Positions 19,224 to 27,882 of a stretch of DNA of 41,256 nucleotides are shown here, one piece after another (the stretch's first letter is position 1; each line of letters opens with the position of its first letter). The translations under genes were made by a program, and so were the position numbers. The DNA lies in the NCBI GenBank assembly GCA_945947045.1, contig CAMEXG010000003.1:1-41256 (forward strand). Direction: 5' to 3'. The DNA comes from an uncultured Spirochaetales bacterium (GTDB lineage: Bacteria > Spirochaetota > Spirochaetia > Sphaerochaetales > Sphaerochaetaceae). The notes below the pieces were generated by a model. That model ran no database searches and was not told the DNA's origin. It saw nothing but the letters and a program-made list of their open reading frames with translations.

Positions 19224-21026
19224 TTATTCTTTTTTCTGTCCTTGTACTCGCATAACCAACCTATAGGTTACCGATTCATACACCTCTGCTTCAAGAGGGA
19301 AAGTAAAAACAATCTTTCTTCCCAGAGAGAATTCTTCTTCTCCGAGGGCAGTCACTTCCTTAGTCTTTATATTTTCCTCAGTAAGATTAAAGGTTGACGT
19401 ACTGGAAAATATAACCTGAAGATCATCCTCCATTTTTGATGAATACTTTACTGTCTTCGCTCTTACAACACCTTTTGTAACCATGTCCATTCGTTGCTCC
19501 GGACCGGAAATTGAAGCGTCATCCATAGAGAGATATATAACCAAAGAATAATTTCCTTCTATTCTCGATACAGAGTTATTGGTCAAAAGAACATCAAGGA
19601 TAAAGGTTGAGGCCCTCATTTTGTATCTTTTGGATAATAAGAAAGGAAGGGAATCATTTTCAATCAAAAACTCTATTTCACTTCTTTTTTTATCAAGAGG
19701 CTCATAAGAGAACATCTCGTCCTGTGTATCCCATTCATTGTCACCTATTTGGATGATATCCGAAAAAGACTTATTCAAAGAACCCACAGGAATATTCCTA
19801 TCCAAAGGAAGTCTGGAATCGAAGATATTTATTTTCTGAGGAATAAAGTCAAATTCAGGGGATGAAGCACCTTTGGGAGAAATAATGGAAAGATAAGAAT
19901 TGTTTGACATTACAATGTCAGGGCGTTGTATATCTTCCCAATCCAACTCCCTGTATGCAGGAGCCTCAGTGTACTCAATAAAGAAACTTTCAGCTCCAAT
20001 TATGCTTTCCCAGAAGGATCGTCTCGTCCTATAGCGCATAGGAGAGAGCTGGACATCATGAATAAACAAAGGCCCTGTAGCCACATTGAAAAGTGCTGTA
20101 GACACATCTTTCTTCAAGAGTCTGTTTGTTCTGGACTGAGTTCCCTCGGCAAGTGTAATGTATCTGTTATAGAGGTAACGATAACTGTCGTTATAGACTA
20201 AGAGCTCATTAAAGGTAGAGAAAGAATACTTGAGGCCGTCACGTCCATACCATCCCTGAGGAAGATATCCTGGAGTCTGGACAGGAATATCAGAAACAAG
20301 GGTTGAAGGGAATGAAGAGAGAATGTCTATGACCAAGTTTCCTGGCTTTTCACCTTCACCTTCCCTTTCTCTCCCCAATACCAGCTGATCCATATTGAGA
20401 AAGACAGTTCTGTCATGGCTTCCTGTAGAGAGACTAGATAACACTCCTTCTTTTAATTCCTGATACTTGATTTCGCCTTTGCCATAGGCCTCGACTAAAA
20501 GGGAGACACTATCATCTATAGGATATATCCTCTCCTTTCTACCCAGCTCGTTCATCCAGAAAGCCTCTGAATACAAAGCGGAGTCTCCACCTTTGTATGT
20601 CGATATCACCACATTATCTATTCCTGCATTTTTTAAATGAGAAATAAATAGAGGCTGCCAAACCTGACCATAGAAAAAAGCGGTGGTAGGAAGAACGCCA
20701 TATTCATGACGAATAAATGAAGTAAGCCTTTCGATTTGGGAGACTCTGTCCTTCGGTGGGAGAAGAGACAGAATAGATTGGGACCAAGAACCCGTCAAAG
20801 GATCTATCTCCCCCCTTTTGCACAATGTAGCCACCAAAGATCGATATTCAGGTCTTTCCCTCTGAATATGCTTCATCATGTTGGAGGATTGATAGAGGGA
20901 AAGAAAGTGCCCTGGGTTATTGTACATATACGATAGTACAGGCTCATAAACAAGGGCCAACGTCTTATCAAATAAAGACGCTGGAGGAGTTTGTAATTGA
21001 GTATATAAACCCAAGGCTAGTTTCAA
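19224..21026 (-). CDS. Glycoside hydrolase family 57-like (alpha-amylase/4-alpha-glucanotransferase-like) protein
   Basis: N-terminal GH57-like fold features (FLSLYQSSNMM, TGSWSQSILSLLPPKDRVSQIERL) and a C-terminal beta-rich domain. Confidence 0.65.
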   Translation of the reverse strand: MKLALGLYTQLQTPPASLFDKTLALVYEPVLSYMYNNPGHFLSLYQSSNMMKHIQRERPEYRSLVATLCKRGEIDPLTGSWSQSILSLLPPKDRVSQIERLTSFIRHEYGVLPTTAFFYGQVWQPLFISHLKNAGIDNVVISTYKGGDSALYSEAFWMNELGRKERIYPIDDSVSLLVEAYGKGEIKYQELKEGVLSSLSTGSHDRTVFLNMDQLVLGREREGEGEKPGNLVIDILSSFPSTLVSDIPVQTPGYLPQGWYGRDGLKYSFSTFNELLVYNDSYRYLYNRYITLAEGTQSRTNRLLKKDVSTALFNVATGPLFIHDVQLSPMRYRTRRSFWESIIGAESFFIEYTEAPAYRELDWEDIQRPDIVMSNNSYLSIISPKGASSPEFDFIPQKINIFDSRLPLDRNIPVGSLNKSFSDIIQIGDNEWDTQDEMFSYEPLDKKRSEIEFLIENDSLPFLLSKRYKMRASTFILDVLLTNNSVSRIEGNYSLVIYLSMDDASISGPEQRMDMVTKGVVRAKTVKYSSKMEDDLQVIFSSTSTFNLTEENIKTKEVTALGEEEFSLGRKIVFTFPLEAEVYESVTYRLVMRVQGQKKE

Positions 21027-21029
21027 ATC

Positions 21030-21821
21030 TTATCTCCTGACAATGGATTTCTGAGGACATTTCTCTGCTGCAAGCGGACAGGTACTCTGATCTTTGGAAT
21101 AATCATTTACAGAGAGGAAGTTTTCCACTGTAAATGAGGAATTCTCAACTTTCAGCACACACATCTTACAGCCAATACATGCCTTTGAGCAATTCTTCTT
21201 TGCTTTTCCGCCTGGTTCATGGTTATTACAAGCGACAATATACTCAGCGCTATATGGAACAAGCTTTATTACTCCATTGGGGCAGACTTTTGTACATGCG
21301 CCACAACCGACACACTTTTCTTTATCTACCTTGACGTTGCCGTCTTCATCATAGCTTATGGCCTTTACAGGACATACAGCCATACAAGATCCCATATGCA
21401 GGCATCCTTCCTTACAACCATTGGGACCCTGGAAAAGTAGAGAAGCTGCGTTACAGTCTTTTATTCCTTGATACTTATAATCTTCCCTTGTTATGTCTTT
21501 TCCCCCCTGACAGAAGACAAAGGCGACTTTTCTCTCTGCTTCTTCAACGCTGACACCCATTATTTCGCCCATCTTTAAAGCAAGATCCTTGCCTCCAGGA
21601 GAACAAAGCCCAGGCTTGGCAGTTCCTTCTGCAACGGCGGAAGCATATGCAGAGCATCCTGCGAAACCGCAGCCACCACAGTTTGCACCGGGCATAATAG
21701 CTTCAAGTTTTTCTAGTTTCTCATCTTTTTTGACTTTTAAAAGCTTATCTGCAACAGCTAGTCCTGCACCAAGGAGAAGGCCCAATACAGATATTACCAA
21801 AAATGCAAATAAAATATTCAT
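21030..21821 (-). CDS. rnfB: Electron transport complex subunit RnfB
   Basis: LPGANCGGCGFAGC-like motif (MPGANCGGCGFAGCSAYA) and 4Fe-4S motifs CVGCGACTKVCP, CIGCKMC. Confidence 0.95.
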   Translation of the reverse strand: MNILFAFLVISVLGLLLGAGLAVADKLLKVKKDEKLEKLEAIMPGANCGGCGFAGCSAYASAVAEGTAKPGLCSPGGKDLALKMGEIMGVSVEEAERKVAFVFCQGGKDITREDYKYQGIKDCNAASLLFQGPNGCKEGCLHMGSCMAVCPVKAISYDEDGNVKVDKEKCVGCGACTKVCPNGVIKLVPYSAEYIVACNNHEPGGKAKKNCSKACIGCKMCVLKVENSSFTVENFLSVNDYSKDQSTCPLAAEKCPQKSIVRR

Positions 21822-21836
21822 GTATTCTCTTCCTCC

Positions 21837-22430
21837 TTATACCAGGCCTAAGTTTGTCAGCAGACTGGAGTCGAAGGCCATAAAAGCCAAGGCCATTATT
21901 CCTGCGCTGATAAATGTAATGGGCACACCCTTAAAAGTCTTTCTGACTGGAGTCAATTCCAACTTTTCCCTGATATTCGACATCAGAATAATAGCCATTG
22001 TAAAACCAAGACCGGCTGCAGCCCCTGCAACAAACGACTCCAAGAGATTATAACCGGAATCAATATTGATGATGGCAATACCGAGGACCGCACAGTTTGT
22101 AGTGATGAGAGGGAGATAAATACCGAGAGCCTTATAGAGGGACGGTGAGAACTTTCTTATTACCATCTCAACAAGCTGAACCATTGCAGCGATGACAAGA
22201 ATAAAAGAGATTGTCCTCAAGTATTCCAAACCGAATGGAGCCAAAAGCCCATAATATACCATCCAGCACACTACGCTTGTAACACTGGTGACGAATGTAA
22301 CTGCAACACCCATGCCTATGGCAGAGGAACTATTTTTACTTACTCCGATGAAAGGGCAGATACCCATGAACTTCACCAGAATAAAATTGTTTACAAATAT
22401 ATATGTGACAAGAATTCCGATATAGCTCAT
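21837..22430 (-). CDS. rnfA: Electron transport complex subunit RnfA
   Basis: NNFILVKFMGICPFIGVSKNSSSAIGMG; PLITTNCAVLG. Confidence 0.95.
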   Translation of the reverse strand: MSYIGILVTYIFVNNFILVKFMGICPFIGVSKNSSSAIGMGVAVTFVTSVTSVVCWMVYYGLLAPFGLEYLRTISFILVIAAMVQLVEMVIRKFSPSLYKALGIYLPLITTNCAVLGIAIINIDSGYNLLESFVAGAAAGLGFTMAIILMSNIREKLELTPVRKTFKGVPITFISAGIMALAFMAFDSSLLTNLGLV

Positions 22431-23062
22431 TTCTCTTCTCCTTTTTTACTATCCTTCCATGTGAAGAAAGCCTTTAAGAGGCCCATGACAAGGAGGGCGC
22501 CGGCACTCATTCCTACGACTCTGATTGGAGTTGACGCAAGTCCTGGTATCCTGATCACTCCATCCCATCCTCCTATAGCAAAGAGTGTTATTGTTCCGCT
22601 TCCCAGTACTTCTCTGATAAGAGCGATGATAGTAAGTCCCAAAGTAAAGCCAAGACCCATTCCTATTCCGTCAAGGGCGGAGTCAAGAATGCTGTTCTTG
22701 TTGGCGAAGGCCTCCGCCCTGCCAAGAATTACACAGTTTACAACAATAAGAGAAAGATAGATTCCAAGAGCATCATACAAACTTGGCATATAAGCATGCA
22801 TCAACATCTCAAGTATTGTTACAAAGGAAGCGATGATGACTATATATGAAGGTATTCTGATGGAATCAGGGATTACTTTCTTTAAAAGAGAGATGAAAAT
22901 GTTGGAAAGTGTCAAAACAAAGACAACTCCAAGTCCCATGCCAAGGGCATTCGACACTTGGGTCGAGACTGCAAGAGTCGGACACATACCAAGCATGATT
23001 ACAAATATAGGGTTCTCTTTCCAGATACCTTTTGTCAGTTCTTTCAAGTGGCTGTTTTTCAT
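22427..23062 (-). CDS. rnfE: Electron transport complex subunit RnfE
   Basis: GIWKENPIFVIMLGMCPTLAVS; LIVVNCVILGRAEAFA. Confidence 0.95.
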   Translation of the reverse strand: MKNSHLKELTKGIWKENPIFVIMLGMCPTLAVSTQVSNALGMGLGVVFVLTLSNIFISLLKKVIPDSIRIPSYIVIIASFVTILEMLMHAYMPSLYDALGIYLSLIVVNCVILGRAEAFANKNSILDSALDGIGMGLGFTLGLTIIALIREVLGSGTITLFAIGGWDGVIRIPGLASTPIRVVGMSAGALLVMGLLKAFFTWKDSKKGEEK

Positions 23063-23610
23063 TTTGCACCCTCCTTGATATAGTCACTTCCGTTCTTCAG
23101 GGCTTTACTTACCCCCTTAAAAGTAACGGTCGCCCCGCTTACCAGAGCAGTTTCATCTGCACTAAGATCTTTAGGAGCGGAAGGGAATGATTTATCAACA
23201 CCCATACCTACAAAAAGATCCATGTACCAGGACTCTTCAGCTTTCTTTCCAAGACCGGCAGTTTCACTGTCGACTGTCATCTTGGCCCCCATCAAAGCAC
23301 CCTTTGTATCATAGGAAGCGATGATGGAGAAGGATCCACCGTATCCGGAACCTGAGAGAAGGAGTGCAGTTCCAACCTTCTTTCCGTCTTTGTAAAGGTC
23401 AGTGGACTCCTTTACCCCTTCATAATTCTCAACAGCAACCGTTTCGCCTATTTCAAGGTCCCCGGCCACGCTCTTCAAAGCCTCTGCATTGGCTATTCTT
23501 ATATTCTCTTCAATACGAGGAGCAGTGACATAGTTGACAGAAGCGCAGAGAACTGCACATACAGCACAGATCAAGAAAAGAACAACACTAGTAACAATTG
23601 TATTCTTCAT
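23059..23610 (-). CDS. rnfG: Electron transport complex subunit RnfG
   Basis: Single N-terminal TM and FMN-attachment-like motif SGATVTFKGV. Confidence 0.92.
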   Translation of the reverse strand: MKNTIVTSVVLFLICAVCAVLCASVNYVTAPRIEENIRIANAEALKSVAGDLEIGETVAVENYEGVKESTDLYKDGKKVGTALLLSGSGYGGSFSIIASYDTKGALMGAKMTVDSETAGLGKKAEESWYMDLFVGMGVDKSFPSAPKDLSADETALVSGATVTFKGVSKALKNGSDYIKEGAK

Positions 23611-24674
23611 GCCTTAGCCCCCTTCTCTTTCTTTGGTGGTTTTACGTAACCGAATTTCTTTGCTTTGCAGAATCTGTCAATGGTAGGAGAAACCATATTC
23701 ATCAACAATATTGCAAGAGAAACCCCTTCCGCCAAGGAGCCGAAGCACCTGATGATAAATGTAAATAAACCACAGCCTACGGCGAATATTATCTCTCCTT
23801 TAGGAGTAGTAGGGGTTGTAACCCAGTCGGTGGCCATAAAGAAGGCTCCAAGCATAAGACCGCCTGAGAGAATAGGAAGAAGGACTTCACCGCTGCAAAG
23901 TCCGTTTCCACCTCTTACTCCACCGAAAACCCACTGTAAAATAGCATAGGAAAGGATATAACAAGTAGGAATTCTCCAAGAGATCACCTTCTTGAAAATC
24001 AAGAAAAGACCGCCTGCGAGCAACAATAGAGCGCTCACTTCCCCGATACAACCACTTGCAAATCCTAAAAATTCGTCGACGACGTAAGGATTTATTCCCA
24101 TTGAAGAGGAAAGAGATGCCGCAATTCCCGACACAGGGACGCCGGAGGCGGAGAGAATAGCTTCCGAACTTAAGCCCGAAGAGATCTCCATTTTGAGAGC
24201 GCTGAGGGGAGTAGCTGAAGAAACAAGTTCTGCAGAACTCTTCAACACCCAAGGGGTGGAAAACTTCGACATCAAGGAAGAGAAAGAGAAGAATACAAAG
24301 ACTCTTCCTGCTATTGCAGGGTTTGCCCAGTTACATCCCAGTCCTCCAAAGGTCCACTTTACAACAAAGATTGCAAAGAGAGACGCCAATACAGGAATCA
24401 AAAGTGGAATTGAAGGAGGCATGTTCATTCCGATCAAAAGCCCTGTGACAAGAGCAGAGTAATCGAGAAGAGTATTCTCCTTATTCATCTTTCCCAAAAG
24501 CCACTCTGTCAAAAGAGATGAAGCGATAGATACCAAAAGGACCAGGACAGCCCTGAAGCCAAACATTACACAACCCCAAAGAGCAGATGGAAGAAGCGCC
24601 ATTACTACATACAGCATCGCCTTATCTGTAGAAATAGAGTCATGGTCGTGTGGACTTGTTCTTACAGTAAGCAT
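23607..24674 (-). CDS. rnfD: Electron transport complex subunit RnfD
   Basis: Multi-TM protein, TDWVTTPTTPKGEIIFAVGCG (FMN-binding threonine motif S/TGATTATP-like), Rnf operon position. Confidence 0.94.
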   Translation of the reverse strand: MLTVRTSPHDHDSISTDKAMLYVVMALLPSALWGCVMFGFRAVLVLLVSIASSLLTEWLLGKMNKENTLLDYSALVTGLLIGMNMPPSIPLLIPVLASLFAIFVVKWTFGGLGCNWANPAIAGRVFVFFSFSSLMSKFSTPWVLKSSAELVSSATPLSALKMEISSGLSSEAILSASGVPVSGIAASLSSSMGINPYVVDEFLGFASGCIGEVSALLLLAGGLFLIFKKVISWRIPTCYILSYAILQWVFGGVRGGNGLCSGEVLLPILSGGLMLGAFFMATDWVTTPTTPKGEIIFAVGCGLFTFIIRCFGSLAEGVSLAILLMNMVSPTIDRFCKAKKFGYVKPPKKEKGAKA

Positions 24675-26002
24675 TATTTTTTCCTCCCCATCTTCTTTCC
24701 AAGTTTAAAGCCCTGGACAAGGTCAATGTGGGATGGACAAGAGAAAGAGCAACATCCGCACTCTTTGCAGTCCATGAGACCCAAGGCCATTGCTTCGGCA
24801 TAGTTGCCGTTCTTAATATTCCTAAACATTCTGTTCGGCATCAATCCCATGGGACAGTGCTGTACGCATTTACCACAGGAGACACAGGGGAAAGTCAGAC
24901 CTTTCTTTTTGTCAGGAAGAGCCAATAGACCGCCACTGCCCTTTACCATAGGAACACTTTCATCGGGGACATCGAATCCCATCATAGGTCCGCCGCTTAC
25001 AAGCTCATAAACTCCGTCTTTCATTCCGCCGCAGTATTCGATGAGGGAAGAGAAGGGAGTTCCGATAGGTGCAAGTATATTCTTAGGCTCGTTGATGCAC
25101 TCGCCGCTGACTGTGATTCTTCTTTCAAAAAGCGGCTTATGATACTTTACAGCCTCAAATATTGCATATGTGGTGGCAGTGTTGCAGACAATACAGCCGA
25201 TATCCAAAGGAAGTTTTCCAGAAGGAATCTCCCTTCCGGTTACAGCCTTCAAAAGCTGTTTCTCGTCTCCTTGGGGATACTTCATCTTCAAGGGCTGGAT
25301 TTCTATAGGGTAACCAAGTTCTTTTGCCCTCTTATCCAGTCTCTCGGCGGCGTCCATCTTGTTCATCTCAATACCGATGACGATTTTTTCCGGCTCGACA
25401 GCCTTCGCCGCAATCATTGCACCTTCCAATAGATCATCTGTATTCTCAAGCATCAAGCGATAGTCACAGGTGATATATGGTTCGCACTCCACGCCGTTTA
25501 TTACAAGGTATTCGACTTTTTTTCCTGTAGGTACAGAAAACTTGACGCTTGTGGGGAATGTAGCTCCACCCATACCGACAATTCCCATTTCCTTTACAAG
25601 TGCCTGAATCTCTTCCTTTGACTGACTTCTCCAATCAAAAGCAGTCTTGAAAGAATCAGGCTGCTCCTGGTCCGGCTTGATGACAAGAGTATCTGCATTG
25701 GCACCCGTAGCCAATCTGACCTTTCTTACATCGACGACACTCCCTGAAACAGGAGAATGCACGTCTGCAGAAATAAAGGATGAAGCCTTTCCGATCACTT
25801 CACCTTTTTCAACCCTGTCCCCTTTTGCCTTTAACGGAGTGGCAGGGGCTCCTAGATGCTGAGACATTGAGACGTATAACTCACCGGGAAGGGGAAGTCT
25901 CTCGACAGCTTTGTCTTTTGTGAGACGCTTCATATCATCCGGATGAACGCCGCCTCTTTTGAAAGTGGCAATATTTAACACAACTGACTCCTTTTTAGTC
26001 AA
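24674..26002 (-). CDS. rnfC: Electron transport complex subunit RnfC
   Basis: FKRGGVHPDDMK, GMGGATFPTSVKF, INGVECEPYITCD, CVSCGKCVQHCPMGLMPN. Confidence 0.95.
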   Translation of the reverse strand: MTKKESVVLNIATFKRGGVHPDDMKRLTKDKAVERLPLPGELYVSMSQHLGAPATPLKAKGDRVEKGEVIGKASSFISADVHSPVSGSVVDVRKVRLATGANADTLVIKPDQEQPDSFKTAFDWRSQSKEEIQALVKEMGIVGMGGATFPTSVKFSVPTGKKVEYLVINGVECEPYITCDYRLMLENTDDLLEGAMIAAKAVEPEKIVIGIEMNKMDAAERLDKRAKELGYPIEIQPLKMKYPQGDEKQLLKAVTGREIPSGKLPLDIGCIVCNTATTYAIFEAVKYHKPLFERRITVSGECINEPKNILAPIGTPFSSLIEYCGGMKDGVYELVSGGPMMGFDVPDESVPMVKGSGGLLALPDKKKGLTFPCVSCGKCVQHCPMGLMPNRMFRNIKNGNYAEAMALGLMDCKECGCCSFSCPSHIDLVQGFKLGKKMGRKK

Positions 26003-26213
26003 CTATCATTTATTGTATGGTAAAATGCAATTCAACGCAAACTAGAAAGTAGTTTACTGATTCTTTTGTATTTATTTGAACAAAAAGGAATTAATTAAAA
26101 AGTTTTATTCGCTAAATCTTTATTTTATTAAAAATCGACAGTACTTTTCATCTTTCCTTGTTTCATTGTCTGTGTTATTCTCAAGTCTGTATAAAAAAGT
26201 AAGGAGAATCGTC

Positions 26214-26273
26214 ATGGACGGAGACCCCGGTAGTACAAAGAAACATATAGTATCCGTCTGGAACATACTCTGA
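26214..26273 (+). CDS. Putative 19-aa leader peptide of mgtE copy 1 (MDGDPGSTKKHIVSVWNIL)
   Basis: SD AAGGAG (26201-26206), 7-nt spacer, ATG GAC GGA GAC CCC...CTC TGA. N-terminus related to the leader ORF before the second mgtE. Confidence 0.75.
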   Translation: MDGDPGSTKKHIVSVWNIL

Positions 26274-26306
26274 CAGTGGACCTGTTCCGACGGATAGGAG
26301 GAACAG
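26251..26306 (+). promoter_or_regulatory. Candidate translational attenuator of mgtE copy 1: mutually exclusive anti-sequestor and SD-sequestor helices
   Basis: Anti-sequestor TATCCGTC(t)GGAACA 26251-26265 with TGTTCCGACGGATA 26283-26296 (14 bp, 1 bulge). Sequestor CTGTTCC 26282-26288 with GGAACAG 26300-26306, covering the last GG of SD AGGAGG (26296-26301) up to the ATG. Confidence 0.7.
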
Positions 26307-27665
26307 ATGACAAAGAAAAAAGAAAAACAGCAGGTAAAACCTGTAGACAAGGTCGTTATCTCTCCATTGGCTTTTAGGAATGAACTTAATAAGCTGTCCA
26401 GAGAGGATTTATTCATTAGAATTTCTAATCTAGATGAAGATGACAGAAAGAAAGCTTGGACTCTTCTAAGCGACGCGAAATGTGCAGAAATAATAGAAGA
26501 CTCAGGATCTCCTGTCGAATGGTTTTTGGAAATGAGTACAAAAAAAGAGAGTGGCGTAATATCTGTAATGGATGAAGAAAAAGCCACGGATCTTCTCTCC
26601 CTATTAGACCAAGAGAAGAGAGTCATGGTGATGGAGATGTCTGGAAAAAGCTTTCAAAAACGCCTGAGATACTCACCAGATGAAGTGGGGTCCATAATGT
26701 CTGAAGACTTCATTCTCTTGGAAAAATCTACAACCGTAAAAGATGCTTTTGAGAAAATCAGGGAAGAAGCAGAAGGGAAAGATAACATAAGGACTATCTT
26801 TCTCACAGATAAGGGAGAAGGGCTCTATGGAGAAGTGGACCTTCTTGATATTCTACGCTCTCCAGGAGACCAGACACTATCTTCTGTAGCCACCACGTCG
26901 TTCCCATATGTCTCGGCAAGTGCAAAGCTTTCAAAGACATTGGAATGGATTAAGGATTACAACCTTTCTTCATTTCCTGTAATCGACGAAGAGGGAAAGA
27001 CAATAGGTGCTGTAACGAGACAGAGTCTTATGGATATTGTCGAGAGGGAGATGGAGGAAGACTACAGAAAGCTCGCTTCTATAGGAGAAGACAAGAATAT
27101 GGGAGTAATATCATCTATGAAGGCTAGACTTCCTTGGCTTTTTATACTGTTGGGCTTAGGAATCATCGTTTCTTCATCCATAGGTTTTCTCTCATCTTTA
27201 GCCATGGGTCTGGCAATGGTTTTCTCTTTCCAGTCTCTTATCCTCGACATGACGGGAAACTCTGGAACTCAGACACTGGCAGTGGCTGTAAGAGCTTTAT
27301 CAGGAAGGGATTTATCCTGGAAGGAGAAGCTGACAATGCTGAAAAAAGAGTCTGCTTCAGGCTTTATTTCAGGTCTAATTCTTGGACTGGGAGCAATATT
27401 GGTACTATTTCCATATATTTTTCTACGTAGTGGTAACGGAGCATTATACTCTTTAGCTCTTTCTGTATGTATCTCTCTTTCCCTAATACTGGCAATGACT
27501 CTTTCAAATACAAGCGGTGCGTTCATTCCTATTGTCATGGAGAAAATCGGTGTGGATCCTGCAGTGGCATCGGGACCACTTATTACTACACTAAGTGACC
27601 TTATAGGAGCCTCTTCATACTACACTCTCGCCTATTTAGTGTTGAAAAAGGTGTTCCACTATTAA
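26307..27665 (+). CDS. mgtE: Magnesium transporter MgtE (copy 1)
   Basis: MgtE N domain, CBS pair, TM domain with LDMTGNSGTQTLAVAVRAL and GVDPAVASGPLITTLSDLIG. Confidence 0.95.
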   Translation: MTKKKEKQQVKPVDKVVISPLAFRNELNKLSREDLFIRISNLDEDDRKKAWTLLSDAKCAEIIEDSGSPVEWFLEMSTKKESGVISVMDEEKATDLLSLLDQEKRVMVMEMSGKSFQKRLRYSPDEVGSIMSEDFILLEKSTTVKDAFEKIREEAEGKDNIRTIFLTDKGEGLYGEVDLLDILRSPGDQTLSSVATTSFPYVSASAKLSKTLEWIKDYNLSSFPVIDEEGKTIGAVTRQSLMDIVEREMEEDYRKLASIGEDKNMGVISSMKARLPWLFILLGLGIIVSSSIGFLSSLAMGLAMVFSFQSLILDMTGNSGTQTLAVAVRALSGRDLSWKEKLTMLKKESASGFISGLILGLGAILVLFPYIFLRSGNGALYSLALSVCISLSLILAMTLSNTSGAFIPIVMEKIGVDPAVASGPLITTLSDLIGASSYYTLAYLVLKKVFHY

Positions 27666-27749
27666 AAATTTAGAAAAAAGTATGGAAAACCTTAGTTGTT
27701 AAGGGTTAATATTTCTTTGGCTCAAGCCAAAAAATTTTAGGAGAAAAGA

Positions 27750-27839
27750 ATGGACGACGGTACTGGAAGTATAGTCAATTTAGGCGGTTCGGACAGCGAA
27801 GTTCCTCTGAGTTTCCGTCGCATTCGACGGCAGAGCTGA
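27750..27839 (+). CDS. Putative 29-aa leader peptide of mgtE copy 2 (MDDGTGSIVNLGGSDSEVPLSFRRIRRQS)
   Basis: SD AGGAG (27739-27743), 6-nt spacer, ATG GAC GAC GGT ACT GGA AGT ATA...AGC TGA. Not in the supplied ORF track because of its length. Confidence 0.75.
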   Translation: MDDGTGSIVNLGGSDSEVPLSFRRIRRQS

Positions 27840-27875
27840 GCAAGATGATCCGCCTCCAAAATCAAATAGGAGGTG
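27782..27875 (+). promoter_or_regulatory. Candidate translational attenuator of mgtE copy 2: multibranch anti-sequestor versus SD-sequestor
   Basis: Anti-sequestor AGGCGG 27782-27787 with CCGCCT 27850-27855, enclosing CTCTG/CAGAG and CCGTCG-catt-CGACGG. Sequestor CGCCTCC 27851-27857 with GGAGGTG 27869-27875, hiding the SD AGGAGGTGA. Confidence 0.7.
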
Positions 27876-27882
27876 ACGAAGA

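Noticed and set aside
26166-26195. TTGTCT-18-TATAAA as promoter of leader 1
   Set aside because: The start site would fall on or in the leader SD, so it is unlikely to be the promoter of the leader-containing transcript.
26076-26273. 65-aa ORF ending with MDGDPGSTKK...
   Set aside because: TTG start with no SD; the internal ATG at 26214 has an excellent SD, so the 19-aa leader is preferred.
26200-26310. M-box (ykoK) Mg2+ riboswitch before mgtE
   Set aside because: Leader too short, and no M-box conserved segments could be recognised; a computational scan would be decisive.
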